The translations under genes were made by a program, and so were the position numbers. From positions 3,472,001-3,536,000 of the forward strand of contig NC_079242.1 of the NCBI RefSeq assembly GCF_028009165.1: DNA of 64,000 bases, read 5' to 3'. The notes below the pieces were generated by a model. That model had not been told where the DNA came from, did no database searches, and saw only the letters and a program-made list of their open reading frames with translations. Of the stretch, positions 47,201-59,657 are shown piece by piece (the stretch's first letter is position 1; every line of letters begins with the position of its first letter). The DNA is from Akanthomyces muscarius (lineage: Eukaryota > Ascomycota > Sordariomycetes > Hypocreales > Cordycipitaceae).

Positions 47201-50200
47201 GATGGGTTCATCAGTGGCCCTAGCTCTAGAGCCAAATTCAGGCGTTAGCGCTGCATGGGTATGGTCATGAGACCACATCCCATTCCACCTTTTGTCTCCC
47301 AGGCATTCGCTGTGAGTGGTGCAGCGACATTTTAGCCCAGAAATGCTGCGAGAGCGGAGGGTAGTTGCTGGCTGGCTTTGTTTAGTGTTTCCGGTGCCGC
47401 CAGCCACTGCTCGAAGCAGGAGCCTCTGTATTCCAGGAGAATAGTAATTCGTACAAAGGCGCGTATACCGACTTGCCATGTTGTGGACTGATTTCGCCAG
47501 CCAGCGAGTCCTTGGGCTGCTAGAAAAGGCTCATGTGACCAGCGCTTTGTAGTCGTCGGCTGCTCTGTGTACGACGTACAGCGCCTGAGACCTCCATTTT
47601 CAACCATGAGCGCTTCAAAATTACCCCTCCACTACCTACGGAGTACAAGACGGAATGTGCTACTGTAGCAGGCGGAGCATGACGTCGAGCCCCAGTGTGA
47701 CCAGAAGGCAGGGGGTTGCAGACTCCGGTGTCCACGCTACCGGCGCCCGTTGTGCCCACCACTAGATGGACGCCATGCACTGGAGGTCGCGGTAATTATT
47801 TCAAGGTGTGTTTCGGTGGCATGGTGTTGCGGTGCGCCAATTGACCTTGGTCCGCAGCATTGTGCGCCGACGAGGTCTTCAACTGTCGAAGATGGCAATT
47901 GCATCGAGCTTTGACAATCGCAGAAGCCTTCTCAAGGAAATGACGGCAGGGTCTGAACCATGCAGCGAATTGTGTGTGCGTGTGTCGACATGCTTTGCCA
48001 TGCACTCAGTGTCTCGTGATGCGCAGACGTCTTGTAGGCGTGGTGCATACGAGTACATGAGCCGTCGGTAGGGGACCAAAATGTGCACACGCAACGCTCA
48101 GTTGCAGGCTTGCAGCACATCAAACCCGCCGACATGGCTCTGTACATCCCTGAGGAAAGCCATGCATATAACCAGGCGGCTCTCCACCAGCCCGTGGGCG
48201 GTGGCACAGATGGATCATGGCAGTGGATATGGGATTAGGGCACGAGGCCTCGTGCCCCCGGCGGACGTAGCAACATGGCCGTGTCCCAACGTGGTGGTGT
48301 GGCAGGCCCCCAATCAGCCCGGCCGAAGCACCAAGGTAGACGGAGCCAACGGAACAGAAGCAAAAGATTGCAAGTTTGCAGGCCATGTTCAGAGCATCTC
48401 AGAAACTCCACCACACGGATCCACGCCCCGCCGATGCATCTTCCATTTGCGGTTTCTACGGGCGACGTTTCTCTCCACCGGCCTTATTTGCGAGTCGAGG
48501 CGAGAACTGCTGTTTGTAGAGTGTAAAGCTTGCTGGCGGCGCCATTGCTGCAAAGAAACAACTCGTGGGTGGCAGGTGTCGGGTGGCCGGCTGCCAATTC
48601 CAGTGGGCGGGTGGCCGGGAAGACCTGGTCTTTGATGGCGCATCTTTCCGCCGAGTCGATGGCACGACAGGGAGTAAGCCAGATCCCGTTTTAGCCTTTC
48701 TGCGTGGCAGGAGAGGAGGGGCAGCAGGTCTTTAGAACCGTTTCAAAGATGCACAGTGCTGCGTGTAGATGGCAAGGGGACTTGCAAACTGCAGCCATTT
48801 CTGCCATGTGCGAGGTGAACGGATCCATGGCCGGCCGACTATCTTTTGAGCAACCCGTCGCCCGTGTTGCCGTGTTCCAGATGTGGTTGGCGAGCTAGCA
48901 TTAGCGCTTGACGATACTGTCTGGCAATGGAATGGTCATGTCGTACAACGGCAGTGATGGCAGCGCCAGCCCTGTGCTGGTCAGGGTCAGAGACAAGATG
49001 GCGTTGGCGCTGGCGCTGTCGGCCAGGGACCGGGCCACAGGCGAAGCGTCCTTGAGAGAGACTTGGTTAGCGTAACAGCGTATGGGAGGCTCAAGGTTGT
49101 CAGCGCCGCACATCTCTTGATCAGCGCAAAGGCTAGTGCCATCATTGGAGGCGCCACGGATGAGGCCCCCACTTGGAGAGAGCTGAAGAGGGCGACCTTG
49201 TGATGTGCCTGGTTTTTCTTTTCTTTTCTGGCTGGGCATTAGTCGAGACTGCAAGAATGACAACCTAGCAACCTGGCAACCTGGTAGATGGGAACGAAGG
49301 TGGTCAATGCAATGCTGGCAGCAGATGAGCGGCTGAGCACCATTGTCTTAGGGCACCCAGAGCTCTAGCCGTGCAGCAGGGGTAGCATTTGTATCGAGAA
49401 AGTTGATGGTGTGAGAGAAGGAGGTTGGCAGGTTGGATGGGAGCGAATAAGTAGAGCTTGCTTCTGCGGAAAGATGCTCCAGAGCGTGCACCACAAATCG
49501 TTTGACGGAAATGAAGAGGCAAACCTTGAAATGAGACGGAGAATTTGAGTTGAGGGAGGAAAAAATAGTACTTGGGTATCGCAACGGCGAGGCAACTGGC
49601 AGCTGGCACTTGCAAACGGAGGCTGGTCGAGGTCATCACAGGCGCCAGTTGGGAGCTGGCAGTTTCAGCGAGCGGGCAGCGCTGTAAAGACATCGAGAAT
49701 GCTCAAGCTGCTGCATTTGGCCTTGTGCAGAGCGCTAACCAGGCGGATACGACATGCTGCATCACTGTAAATAGAGGCCCCACCAGACGTCTCCAGCAGG
49801 CTGAGGAGAGGTACCGAAAACACTTGCAGCCTGGTGCTGTGTGCCAATGTACCGACAAGCATGTTGTTAGTCCGCATCTGGGAGCTTCTCGTTGGGCTGC
49901 TAATAACCCCTGCAAAGCTATTCTTTTTATTATACACGCCGCTGGAGGTGGTGCCAGGGGGGAGAGGGTCAGCAAAGGCCTCATTGGAAGACACAGGCGT
50001 GGCGCGCGAGACAACCAGGCTCAGGCCGAGCAAGGGTGTGAAGGAGGGTGAGAGAAAAAAAAAACAGGAGAAGAGTGTTGAACTGGTGAGCGATATAATG
50101 AAGCCAAGGAAGCAAGAAAGCAAGAGAAAGGAGAGGTATTAATTTTGACTTGAGGCGCAGGAGATGAAGCACAGAATGTGACCCTGTGCCTGGTTCTGGT

Positions 50201-51000
50201 GTTGGTGGTGTACCAGTAGGCAGAGGGAGAGAGAGCGAGAGGCGAGGAGCTCTGCATGGCAGACGCCAGGTAGTTTACGACCTAAAATTACTTTCGCTGC
50301 AAGCTATTAAACACTGGTTCCTCATATTACGTAGCCGACAATGTTTTGGTCCACCACGATGCCAATAGAGTCACGAGAGATGGGGAAAACGGATGAGAAC
50401 CAAGAGACCATGCAAACAGACCCTCACAAGAAGAATAGGATTAGACAAGATGGCTGGCTAGCGGTTGACACGGTGGAGATGTTTTGACCTTGGCTTGCCG
50501 AGTTTTGGGGCCAGGCAGGCCGTCTCAAAGATGGGCACATGAGCACCACCTGAGCAGCTAATAAATCCGAAGCCCAAGATGCGGCGGCGGCGGCGGCGGC
50601 GGTATTGAGTGGCGGCGGTTGAGAGGAGAGGAGCCCCTCCCATGCTGGCCCCCCCCACTGCCCAGCAAGCAAGCAAAAGCCCACTCCCACTCCCGGCTGG
50701 CAGCGCCCCCGCTGTACCGAGCAGACGCTACCTACCTACTGGGTAATAAGTTACTGGGACGGATGCACTCCTTGTCCTGGACTCCCTCGCTCTGCTGTCG
50801 GACTGGTACTCAGGACTGGCCCAGACTGTCAGCAGAGCCCCATGTACCCCTCGACAAGCACATCACCTGGCTCATTGTACCCGCATGTACGGGTATCTCT
50901 CCCCAGTGGCCTGTCGCCTGTCTGCAGCCCGCAGCCCAGTTCCAATGGCGAGGCGATAGCCCAACTTTAGTGGCTCGCCCGCCTCTCCCAGCGCTGTCAG
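44265..51000. other. Second gene desert
   Basis: 6.7 kb with no supported gene on either strand. Open frames are short, out of phase with each other and lack family resemblance. The first 500 bp are T-rich and likely the 6PF2K 3' UTR. A CTGGCAGCTGG-like low-complexity patch lies near 49.6 kb and a GCG run at 50581-50602. An unstructured non-coding transcript is possible but not visible. Confidence 0.55.
50581..50602. repeat. GCG trinucleotide run
   Basis: Seven tandem GCG triplets, intergenic, about 1.7 kb upstream of the GSK-3 start codon. Confidence 0.85.
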
Positions 51001-52342
51001 CGCCTCTGCCCGACCCTGCCATGATTGCCCAGCTCCCCTGACCAAGTAATGCCTCGCTGTAGATGCACCACGAACAGCCCGCAAACTGTGCGTGGGACAG
51101 CCTCTGCCCGCTGTCTCTCCTCCTCCCAAGACCACTCCCACCCCCCGTTTCCCTTTTCTCAGTTTAATATTCCCTCCCCCTCCAACTCCAGCAAAAAAAT
51201 AACCACCCTCTCGTGAGCGCATCTACATCTCGCATCTGCCTCTACATCCATCCAAGCAACCATTGTTTTCCCCGTTGCCCGCCGTTTATTCATTGTGCAT
51301 CGCCTCCCTCCCTCGTCGACGTCAAAACGCCCGCCGTACTCGATCGACGCAAAAAGAAGAGAGCTCCAGCTACGCCCAGACTCTTGACGACATTCTCGCC
51401 TGGCCTCTTCTATCTTCAGCCAACCTCTGCCGCTGCTGCTACGAGCATCGCTCAGCCGTGCATATTCTCGACACTTGCGTTCTCGTCGCCGTCAAATCTT
51501 CTTTTCTCTATACGCTATCTGCCTCCGTTCCTGTTCTATACAGTATCGGAGTCGCCGTCGCCGCATCCCGCGCCCATTCTGTACCCTCGTGCTGGTAAGC
51601 TGCTCCTCATCTCTGCCCTCACCTGCCGCTCGCTTCCTCCTCCGCCGCGCCCGTCTTGCGTTCAAATATCCTCCGATACGCTCATCTCTCGGCTTATTTG
51701 CGCCTCTGCATTGCTGTTTGACCCCCAATGGACCGTTGTGCTTGGAGCGGATAGCTTCTGCGTCCAGATGAGCTCCAATCCCACGTCCCATACATTACGC
51801 TGCAATGCCCCGCATCACACTCGCGCCCCTCCCAGCCCCAGCCAGCCAGCGTCCCTTACCAACCATCATCATTCCACAATTGCTTCTACATACCAGGCCA
51901 ATCTCCTTACTACCTATACCTTTTCAACCACACCTCTGTCCGGCTCTTGCGCGCGCTCGGCGGTGCGTCGATAGTTCTCTTTTCAATATCCTCGCGCTCG
52001 CCTGGCCGAATTTGTCGCATCTTGGCGACGTTTCGCATCACCTACTCTGCTTACCCTTGTGCTGCCTCGCCTCTCCGCCTCGTACTCCGTCTGCTCTACC
52101 GAACCGACTCGCTAACAGCCCTCCGCCCAGTAGCCAAGCTTTCGGTGGCTTCTATTCACGTCTCCCGCACTTCGGAGGCATACGTTGCGTCGCAGCGTAC
52201 CAGTTTGACACGGGTCTCTCAGGACCCTGCCGCCCAACACGGCTCTCGCCAAAGCAACCCAACCCCTTGATATACCACACTGGTGGTCTCGCGCCTGCGT
52301 CCAATAGTATCCTAGTCGCCAATTGGCCTAGATATTTGCAGC
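51001..52342 (+). promoter_or_regulatory. CT-rich promoter / long leader of the GSK-3 gene
   Basis: Over 1.3 kb of strongly C/T-biased plus-strand sequence runs into the kinase start codon. It contains several long open frames (for example 51213-51974) with Pro/Ser/Leu-biased composition and no family resemblance, so I read it as promoter and 5' UTR with potential uORFs. The transcription start is not determined. Confidence 0.5.
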
Positions 52343-53837
52343 ATGTCATCGCAGCGACCCGGAGCGTTTAACAGCTTACGGATGGGAGGTGAGCAATCTT
52401 GTCCTTAAGCCATCGCTGCCCCGGGCGAAAACGCCGTTCACGCACCTACTAATCCCCTTGCAGAAGTAATCCGTGAGCGCGTCCAAGATGGAGTGACTGG
52501 CGAAACCAGAGAGCTTCAGTATACCCAATGTAAAATCGTCGGCAATGGTTCTTTCGGTGTCGTCTTCCAGACCAAGCTTTCACCTTCTGGTGAGGATGCC
52601 GCCATCAAGCGTGTCCTCCAAGATAAACGTTTCAAAGTATGTATCTCTTCGACCGCGTCTCTTGAGAAAGGAAATCTGGATCTAATAGACCTTGACAGAA
52701 CCGTGAACTCCAAATTATGCGCATTGTCCGTCATCCCAACATTGTCCAGCTCAAGGCCTTCTACTACTCCAACGGCGAACGAGTAAGCACCCCGTACGCT
52801 CTCCCCTCGTTACTACACAAGCTAAACGAGACATGTTACAGAAGGATGAAGTCTACCTCAACTTGGTCCAGGAATTTGTTCCCGAGACTGTTTACCGAGC
52901 TTCGCGATTCTTCAACAAGATGAAGACTACCATGCCCATCCTCGAAGTTAAGCTCTATATTTACCAGCTCTTCCGCGCCCTCGCCTACATTCATTCGCAA
53001 GGCATTTGCCATCGCGACATCAAGCCGCAAAATCTCCTTCTCGACCCGACCAGCGGCATTCTCAAGCTCTGCGATTTTGGCAGCGCTAAGATTCTTGTTG
53101 AGAATGAGCCCAACGTCTCGTATATTTGCTCCAGATACTACCGCGCCCCTGAACTCATTTTTGGCGCGACAAACTACACCACCAAGATTGGTAAGATTAG
53201 AAAATACGCCGCCGTTTAATCCTGCTTGCTAATTTATTCCCTTCCAGATGTTTGGTCAACGGGGTGTGTCATGGCCGAGTTGATGCTTGGCCAGCCTCTC
53301 TTCCCTGGTGAATCTGGCATCGACCAATTGGTCGAAATTATTAAAGTACTCGGCACTCCTACTAGAGAACAGATCCGCACCATGAACCCCAACTACATGG
53401 AACACAAGTTCCCTCAGATTAAGCCTCACCCGTTCAACAAGGTCTTCCGAAAGGCTGATGCGAATGCTATTGACCTCATCACCAAGCTGCTTGAATACAC
53501 TCCCACGGAGAGAGAGGCTGCCGTCAATGCCATGGTTCACCCCTTCTTTGATGAGTTACGCGACCCCGAGACGAAACTGCCGGACTCCAGACACGGCACT
53601 GGCCAGCTCCGCGATCTCCCCAACCTATTTGACTTTACTCGTCATGGTAGGCGTCCTGCCCTTACTCTACTCCCTGTCAAGAATGCTAATTTTTCTTCTA
53701 CAGAACTGTCCATCGCTCCCGACCTCAACAGCCAATTAGTCCCTTCGCATCAACGCTCTGTCCTCGCAGCAAGCGGTCTCGATATTGACAATTTCACCCC
53801 GATGACGAAGCAGGAGATGATGGCCAAGCTTGATTGA
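52343..53837 (+). CDS. gsk3: Glycogen synthase kinase-3 (GSK-3) family Ser/Thr kinase
   Basis: Six exons, 52343-52388, 52464-52636, 52699-52782, 52842-53190, 53248-53646 and 53704-53837, encode 394 aa. Kinase landmarks are the Gly loop VGNGSFGVV, the lysine in [28 protein letters not shown], and the GSK-3 activation loop [11 protein letters not shown] carrying the autophosphorylated tyrosine. [12 protein letters not shown] and the C-lobe signature [10 protein letters not shown] follow. The last 30 residues (ending [13 protein letters not shown]) are typical of filamentous-fungal GSK-3. The kinase acts in glycogen, cell-wall, stress and developmental signalling. The last intron (53647-53703) is 57 nt, in frame and stop-free, so some gene finders would read through it. 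Confidence 0.97.
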
Positions 53838-55056
53838 ACACTTCAAGTGTTCATGGTGCTGATTTTCTCTTGTTTTTATTGCCGAAAAGCCCTGGCTGGC
53901 CATCTTGGTTCGAAGCTTTGCATGGCAACGGGGAGCGCTGCTTTCTTTCCCATGCAAGCTCTGTTTTTCGACAATCTGGCGAACATGCAACTGTTCTGCT
54001 CAAACTCGTTATTGGGTGGCTTGGCCAAATTTCATGGGATGGTAGGACCAGCGTCTAATGCTCTGCCCATAGCCTGGTCTCGGCAGCAAAGTCAGCATAG
54101 AGCACCGATGTTGGAGAAGTTCTCCGGTGTACTGGCTAGGCTGCAGTGGAGCACTGGGTGAAAAGTTGTCCACAGACCCTGAAGTTGGCTGATGAAGTTG
54201 CGTGTTTCAAACGACGGTTACTCTGTTTCATTATCTACATGCCTGGTGGTCTTCATATTCTCACTGCGTGGGGCTTAAGCGGCTTGAACGAGCACTTCTG
54301 CTGCCGGAAGCGTGCTTGTCCCGTGGCAGTCTGACCGCTGTCCATTGTGCAAGGGATTGCGAGCCGAGTAGCAGATCTCATGTCCTTTTTTTCTTCTTTT
54401 GTTTTATGAGCTGCGTCAAGTTTGGATGGCCCCGATTGTGATGAACTCGAAGCAGCGTCAACCGTCTGAGATTTGTTGGTAACACTATTACTTCTGCTTG
54501 ATGTGCTGGTTATGGATGATGAATTACGTACGGGGGATTTTGTTTCAAGGCGGAGAGCAATTATACCGAGAAGCATTTCTTACGGCAAAGTGGCGCAAGC
54601 CTGCCGCTTGTATAACATAATGCTGATACAAGTCGGAATTTGGCTGCATATTCGAATACCAAAATGAATTCAGGTTGTGTTTGCATTCTACTTTCCAAAT
54701 GGTGCTCACGTCTGGGTGACGTGTGTCTTTGCCATCATATTGTGGGCGCTTTGCTTCGCTAATCTCGCAATCATGAAAGGTGCCAGTGAAACGCCTGATA
54801 ACGATAGCTTCTAAGCAAAATATTTAAAGGAATGGGCAGACCAGAAACAAAGAAATATCTCGCTGCGCGGCGTTGAGTCTGCAGTACTAGTGCTTCCATG
54901 GTTATTGCCTGAGGCAGCAATTTAGTTTGCCTAGCGTCCTGCGACAGCTTGTAACGCGTAGCGCAGGCGTTTGCAGGCTTGGATATCCAGACTTGTTTGA
55001 CGCCGCGACACTGAAGAACCCGCCGGTTTTGGAGCATCAATTAGTCAACCTGCACC
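53838..55056. other. Intergenic, GSK-3 gene / cbc1
   Basis: 1.2 kb holding the GSK-3 3' UTR and the cbc1 promoter. I see no gene or RNA in it. Confidence 0.55.
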
Positions 55057-57616
55057 ATGGCCGACTACGACAGAAGACAATCGGGCGGACACAATCGCAA
55101 GAGACGTTATAGAGGTATGAATCCTGAATTTGAAGCTACTTGAGAGCTCCTAGCGCTCTGCGACGAGGAACCAGAAGCTGACCCTTGGCAATCAAAACGA
55201 GCAGATGATGATGATCAGTACGACCGACGTCCAAGAAAGCGACATGAGCCAGCTCCAGTGGCTGTCCGATTCAGAAAACAGCTCGTGAGCATTGCCGAAT
55301 CGCTGCTGCGACGTTGGGCCGACGAGGTGCTGTCTCTCGCGCAGATGATTGCCGACAACTATGACGACGAGCATCTGCGCAGTATCTACGTCAACCTGGT
55401 TCTGCAGATGGCGCTCGAGCAGCCTCTTAAGACCCCCTTTGTGGCCGCCGTGGTGCTCGTCGCCAACGCGCTCAAACCCGAAGCCATGGAGATTGTCCTC
55501 GAGCGCCTAGCCAAGGACCTCGAAGGCGCCATTGCCGCCGGCCAGTGGACGGAGGTGAAGCTGTATCTGAAGCTTCTGGCCTGTCTGCAACGCAATCTGG
55601 AAGGAGATGGAGTGTTTCCTCTGCTGGAGGAGCTTTTCGACCGCGCTGCTGGACTGCAGACGGCGAGCTCTGAAGATGTACGTACCCATTGGGAGATCTA
55701 CACAGTGAATGGTATATACTGACACAATGTAGACTATTGGAACTGAAATCGTCAAGATCATTCTCCTCACGATCCCGTACGCCATGGTCGCTGCGCCAGG
55801 TGATTTCAAGCAAAAGGCCGCCGAGCTCATGGACAAGACCGACATCATCGCCTCTGAACCCCACGCGCTGCATGCGCTGGTCGACCCTTACTTTACTAAG
55901 AGCAACGAAGAGAGCCCGACTGCTTCTGCCAGTGTGCTGGTGCTTCTTCAGAAGCAACTGCAAGCAGAGGCTGCCAAGGACTGGGAGCTGGCATGTTTGC
56001 CTCGCCCATGGCAAATGGCGCTCGAGGACGTGGAAACGCAGGACAAGATGACGAATGCTCGCAAGCATGCGATTCCCGCCATCTCTATTCCGGCTGCCAT
56101 GGTCGCTGGACCCCGCGCCCTCTTTCCCGAGGTGTACCTATCCGTCTATCCTAAGACTGACGACATTGAGTCTGTGCCGGGCACACAGCACATTGCTTCA
56201 TCGCTCATCCGCGATGTGCTCGTTGACACAGTCAACGGCCTCAACTACAACCGAAACGCCACCGCTCGCTTCCTCATGGACATTGATTGCTACTTTGCTG
56301 ACGGCACATTTGTCAAGCGCGCGACACCGTTTGACGAGCTGCGCAATGTTGCCGGCAACCGCTCCACATGGAAGCCCGAGGACGTGACAATTGACACGGT
56401 CTTTTCGCAGCTCCTTCAGCTGCCGACGCCTGACTGTAAGCTCGTCTACTACCACTCGGTCCTCACGGAGGCCTGCAAGCTGGCGCCAGCTGCCGTTGCG
56501 CCCAGTCTGGGCCGAGCCATTCGTCACCTGTACCGCAACAGCCCGCGTATGGATCTGGAGCTGTCATATCGCTGCCTCAACTGGTTCTCGCACCACCTGA
56601 GCAACTTTGGCTTCACTTGGAAGTGGTCGGAGTGGTCAGACGACGCGGCGCTGTCAGATCTGCACCCGGCGAAGTGGTTCCTTAACGGTGCGCTGGACAA
56701 GGAGATTCGCCTGAGTTTTGCTCAAAGAATCCAGAAGACGCTCCCCGAAGCGTACCAGCATCTCATCGGTCCCGAGAAGGAGCAGGATGTGCCCGACTTC
56801 AAGTACAAGAATCCAGACACACCCTTCTCCGCCGAGGGCCAAGAATTAGGAGCCTTGTTACGCCGCAAGGCAACGGACGAGGAGATCCAGCCTACCATTG
56901 ATGCCATCCAGGCGCAAGCCAAGGAGCGTGCTCTGGACCCTGTCGCCACCAGCACAGACGTGTTCGTGACGGCCATGTGCTGGGTGGGCTCCAAGTCGAT
57001 GAGCCATGTCCTTGCCTGCATCGACAGAAGCAAGGTTCGCCTGATCGACGCAGGGGCCACCTCACCGGCAGCTCGCGCCCAGATCATCTCTTCCGTCATG
57101 GCCTACTGGCACGCTCACCCCGGCGTGGCCCTGTCCATCATCGAGAAGCTACTCAACTACTCGATCCTCACACCCTTTTCCGTCGCCGACTGGGCGATCC
57201 TGGCCGATAGTGCTTCGCACAGGGGCTCACCCGGCGCGGCGCTAGCGCAGCCGCACATTTACGAGGCCATCTTCAACACCGTTTCCAAGGTCACGGCGCG
57301 GGTGCGACAGATCCTCGCAGTGCCGTCTGGCAGCGGCGAGGACGTGGCGGTCGACGAGGAGACGCGCCAAAAGGAGGTTGCCGACATGACCGAGCTGTTC
57401 CGCACCATCAATGACGCGCTCGAGTCGTGGGCTAGTGGCAGCAAGGATGAGTTGATGGAGCAGGATGCCGGGAGCGAGACGGACGAGACGCTGATTCGAA
57501 GATGGGGACAGCGTTGGCTGCGCGTGTTTCGGCGCCGCGCGGCGGTGGAGGCGGCCTTTGTGGCCGAGGCGACCAAGGACAAGATGGTGGTGGATGGCGA
57601 AAATGGAAGTGCGTAA
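55057..57616 (+). CDS. cbc1: Nuclear cap-binding complex large subunit CBP80 (Cbc1)
   Basis: Three exons, 55057-55114, 55205-55677 and 55733-57616, encode 804 aa. CBP80 with CBP20 binds the m7G cap of nascent RNA polymerase II transcripts and links capping to splicing and export. The N-terminus (MADYDRRQSG, then RKRHEPAP) is charged and likely a nuclear localisation signal. The N-terminal MIF4G domain follows, with RFRKQLVSIAESLLRRWADE, and then two further helical MIF4G-like domains including YLSVYPKTDDIESVPGTQHI and WFSHHLSNFGFTWKWSEW. I chose the 90-nt first intron (CTGAC branch, CAG acceptor giving DDDDQYDRRP). A 39-nt alternative (acceptor at 55153) would insert 17 residues but is too short to be likely. 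Confidence 0.93.
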
Positions 57617-58286
57617 AGTAAAAGTCCTGAGGGTCAATGAGAATGTACACTAGCATACTTTATTTTGGTATGAACAATTGCAAGATTATGGACAAGGGTT
57701 ACTGGGGTCATGGTTTAAATATACATTTACAGTTGAGTATGCTCTAATAATTCTCGCGCGTTGTGCTTTGCCTTTGCAGTTGACTGAGATAACCAACTGT
57801 ACTGAGCGGTAACACATTATGGACCAACGTCTCGTCACTGTCGGTTGTCGGTTGTCGTATTGCCATTTCCGCGCTTACTATGGAATATGCAACCCTCAAA
57901 CATTCAATTTCCGCCAAGCATAAGATGTATCCAAAGTTCTTCGGCCAGAAGCCAGGTGCACTTAGCTAACCCATGAGCGCCAAGCTCCCCGGCCATCCCT
58001 TGTGGGAAACACTATTGCCCAGAGCTCCCCTTTGAGATTGTCTGCTAATTCTTTGTGCCAGCCGTCCTGGCAGACTCCGCGGATGATGGAGACCTTTGCC
58101 AAGGGCAAGCAGGACGAGCTGAAAGAAGGCTCTGCGGAGGCTCTGGATAAGTACTTGATGGAATGGGGATATTAGGGAGCCCTCATTGGGAGTTATGCAC
58201 GGCGTGGCATTGGGGGTATCACACATGGACTTGAGTTTGGGGGCATCGCTATTGTAGAAGCTATTCAAAGAGACATGCAGAGTGCA
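57617..58286. other. Intergenic, cbc1 / cupin gene, with a possible gene relic
   Basis: The first ~200 bp are AT-rich and probably the cbc1 3' UTR. The remainder contains coding-like fragments described separately. Confidence 0.5.
57890..58176 (+). pseudogene. Possible relic of a small unrecognised gene
   Basis: Three coding-looking pieces lie on the plus strand. One opens MEYATLKHSISAKHKMYPKF (from ATG 57890), one is MSAKLPGHPLWETLLPRAPL (from about 57974), and one is a C-terminal-like PRMMETFAKGKQDELKEG... ending LDKYLMEWGY before TAG 58174. The last piece has a good acceptor in front of it (TGCTAAT...GTGCCAG). I could not join the pieces in phase with normal introns, so the gene is either broken or mis-modelled. 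I do not recognise the family. Weak call. Confidence 0.3.
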
Positions 58287-58973
58287 TCATTGGCTTTTTT
58301 TCTGAGCCTTGTAGTACTCGTCATAGGAACTTCGGTAGCCCAATAACATTCCAATGGCACTTCCGACATACATGATCGCTGTATTCAGAACCAAGTTCAG
58401 CGTCTCCCACCTCGCAATCCTCAGCCCGGGGACCATCTCAAAGCTGTAAAAGAAGAGCAAGAGCTGACAGATGCTTGGCTCAACCTCTTCACGATGGCAG
58501 TCGGCCAGGTACCCCAACACGTTGCGGAAGAAGCGCTCCTCCATCACGGCGTCGCCCTTGTCAAAGTAAATCTCCGTCGTCAGGGGCCTGTCCGGGCTCG
58601 GGTCGCCCTCGAACCAGTGCCACGCGCGGGCGGGCACCTTGACCTTGTCGCCTGCCGCTAGACGGACGTCCCGATCCCACAGGTGCCACGTCCCCGCGCC
58701 CTGGGTGACGAGAAAGTACTCGTCGGCAAAGAGGTGATAGTGCGGCGGCGGGTAGTAGAGCGTGTCCTTTTCGCCATCGCCCTTGTTCTGCTGGGCGTCG
58801 GGGAAGGCGGCGGCGGGGAAGTGCTGCACGTTGACAAAGAGGCCGCGCTGCCATTCAAAGTGGAATCTAAAGGTCCGGTTCGCGCTGTCTGGCAAGGCGA
58901 CGATTGCTTGGTCCCAGTTGGACCGCCGCGACGGTTGTCCGGCGCGCAGAAAGAAGAGAGGGGCAAGAGCCAT
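58287..58973 (-). CDS. Cupin-domain protein with C-terminal membrane segment
   Basis: Intronless minus-strand gene of 228 aa. A single beta-barrel cupin is indicated by PPPHYHLFADEYFLVTQGAG (motif 1 with HxH and Glu) and GDKVKVPARAWHWFEG (motif 2 with the second His region). Together these could bind one metal ion. The C-terminal part has a hydrophobic stretch (LVLNTAIMYVGSAIGMLLGY) followed by a short basic tail, suggesting membrane anchoring, which is unusual for small cupins. The N-terminus has a short hydrophobic run but no convincing signal peptide. Substrate and role are unknown. It is divergent from the phosphodiesterase gene. Confidence 0.85.
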   Translation of the reverse strand: MALAPLFFLRAGQPSRRSNWDQAIVALPDSANRTFRFHFEWQRGLFVNVQHFPAAAFPDAQQNKGDGEKDTLYYPPPHYHLFADEYFLVTQGAGTWHLWDRDVRLAAGDKVKVPARAWHWFEGDPSPDRPLTTEIYFDKGDAVMEERFFRNVLGYLADCHREEVEPSICQLLLFFYSFEMVPGLRIARWETLNLVLNTAIMYVGSAIGMLLGYRSSYDEYYKAQKKSQ

Positions 58974-59657
58974 TGCCGCTCAGACTGCGATGTTTTATTT
59001 TATTTCCGTTATTTGTTTGTTTGACTCATCAGATAAAAAAGACTAGGATGAGGCGAATACGTGTTACAGGCCTCTGCTGATACGGTTGTTCGCGACCAAA
59101 TGTATTGGGCTGACGATGGTTGTATAGTTGAGGAAGCCATCGAGGATCGGGGGAGCTGCCACTCGTGGCGGTAGCTTGTGAGCCTAATACGTAGCAAGAG
59201 GGGTCTTGGTCATCATTTGGCTGATGAAAAGTTAGGGGCCTATTACACTTGCTGGTGCTTGAAATGATAAGCGGCTGACATGGAAATAAGTGCATGGGAT
59301 AGCTAGGTCGGTAATGCTCGGCGATAGGCAACTGTCGCGGCCACATATCGGCGAGCATGGTCTAGAAATTTACGCATTAATGACATAGGGTACAGGCGGG
59401 TGAATTACAGTATGGAAGTCAAATCCAGAGCAGATCATCGTGAACAGGGGAATAATGAATCATTCCAAGGTAATATCCAAAAGCCAGGCCAGACAGGGCA
59501 GACGGGGGTGACCCACCGACTGGCGGCAACTGGACTCAGCAAGGTTACAGGGGCCGCAAAATGTCCACATCCCATCGATTGTCAGACCCCGGCTTTGCAT
59601 GATCATCATATCTTCATCATGGGCTTTTGAGCTCCGGCAAAGCGCATACCATTCATC
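58974..59657. promoter_or_regulatory. Divergent cupin / phosphodiesterase intergenic
   Basis: 684 bp with no supported gene. It is the shared 5' flank of two divergent genes. Confidence 0.5.

Noticed and set aside
51213..51974. 253-codon frame in the GSK-3 leader
   Set aside because: Pro/Ser/Leu-biased translation of CT-rich DNA, with other frames equally open. Better read as 5' UTR.
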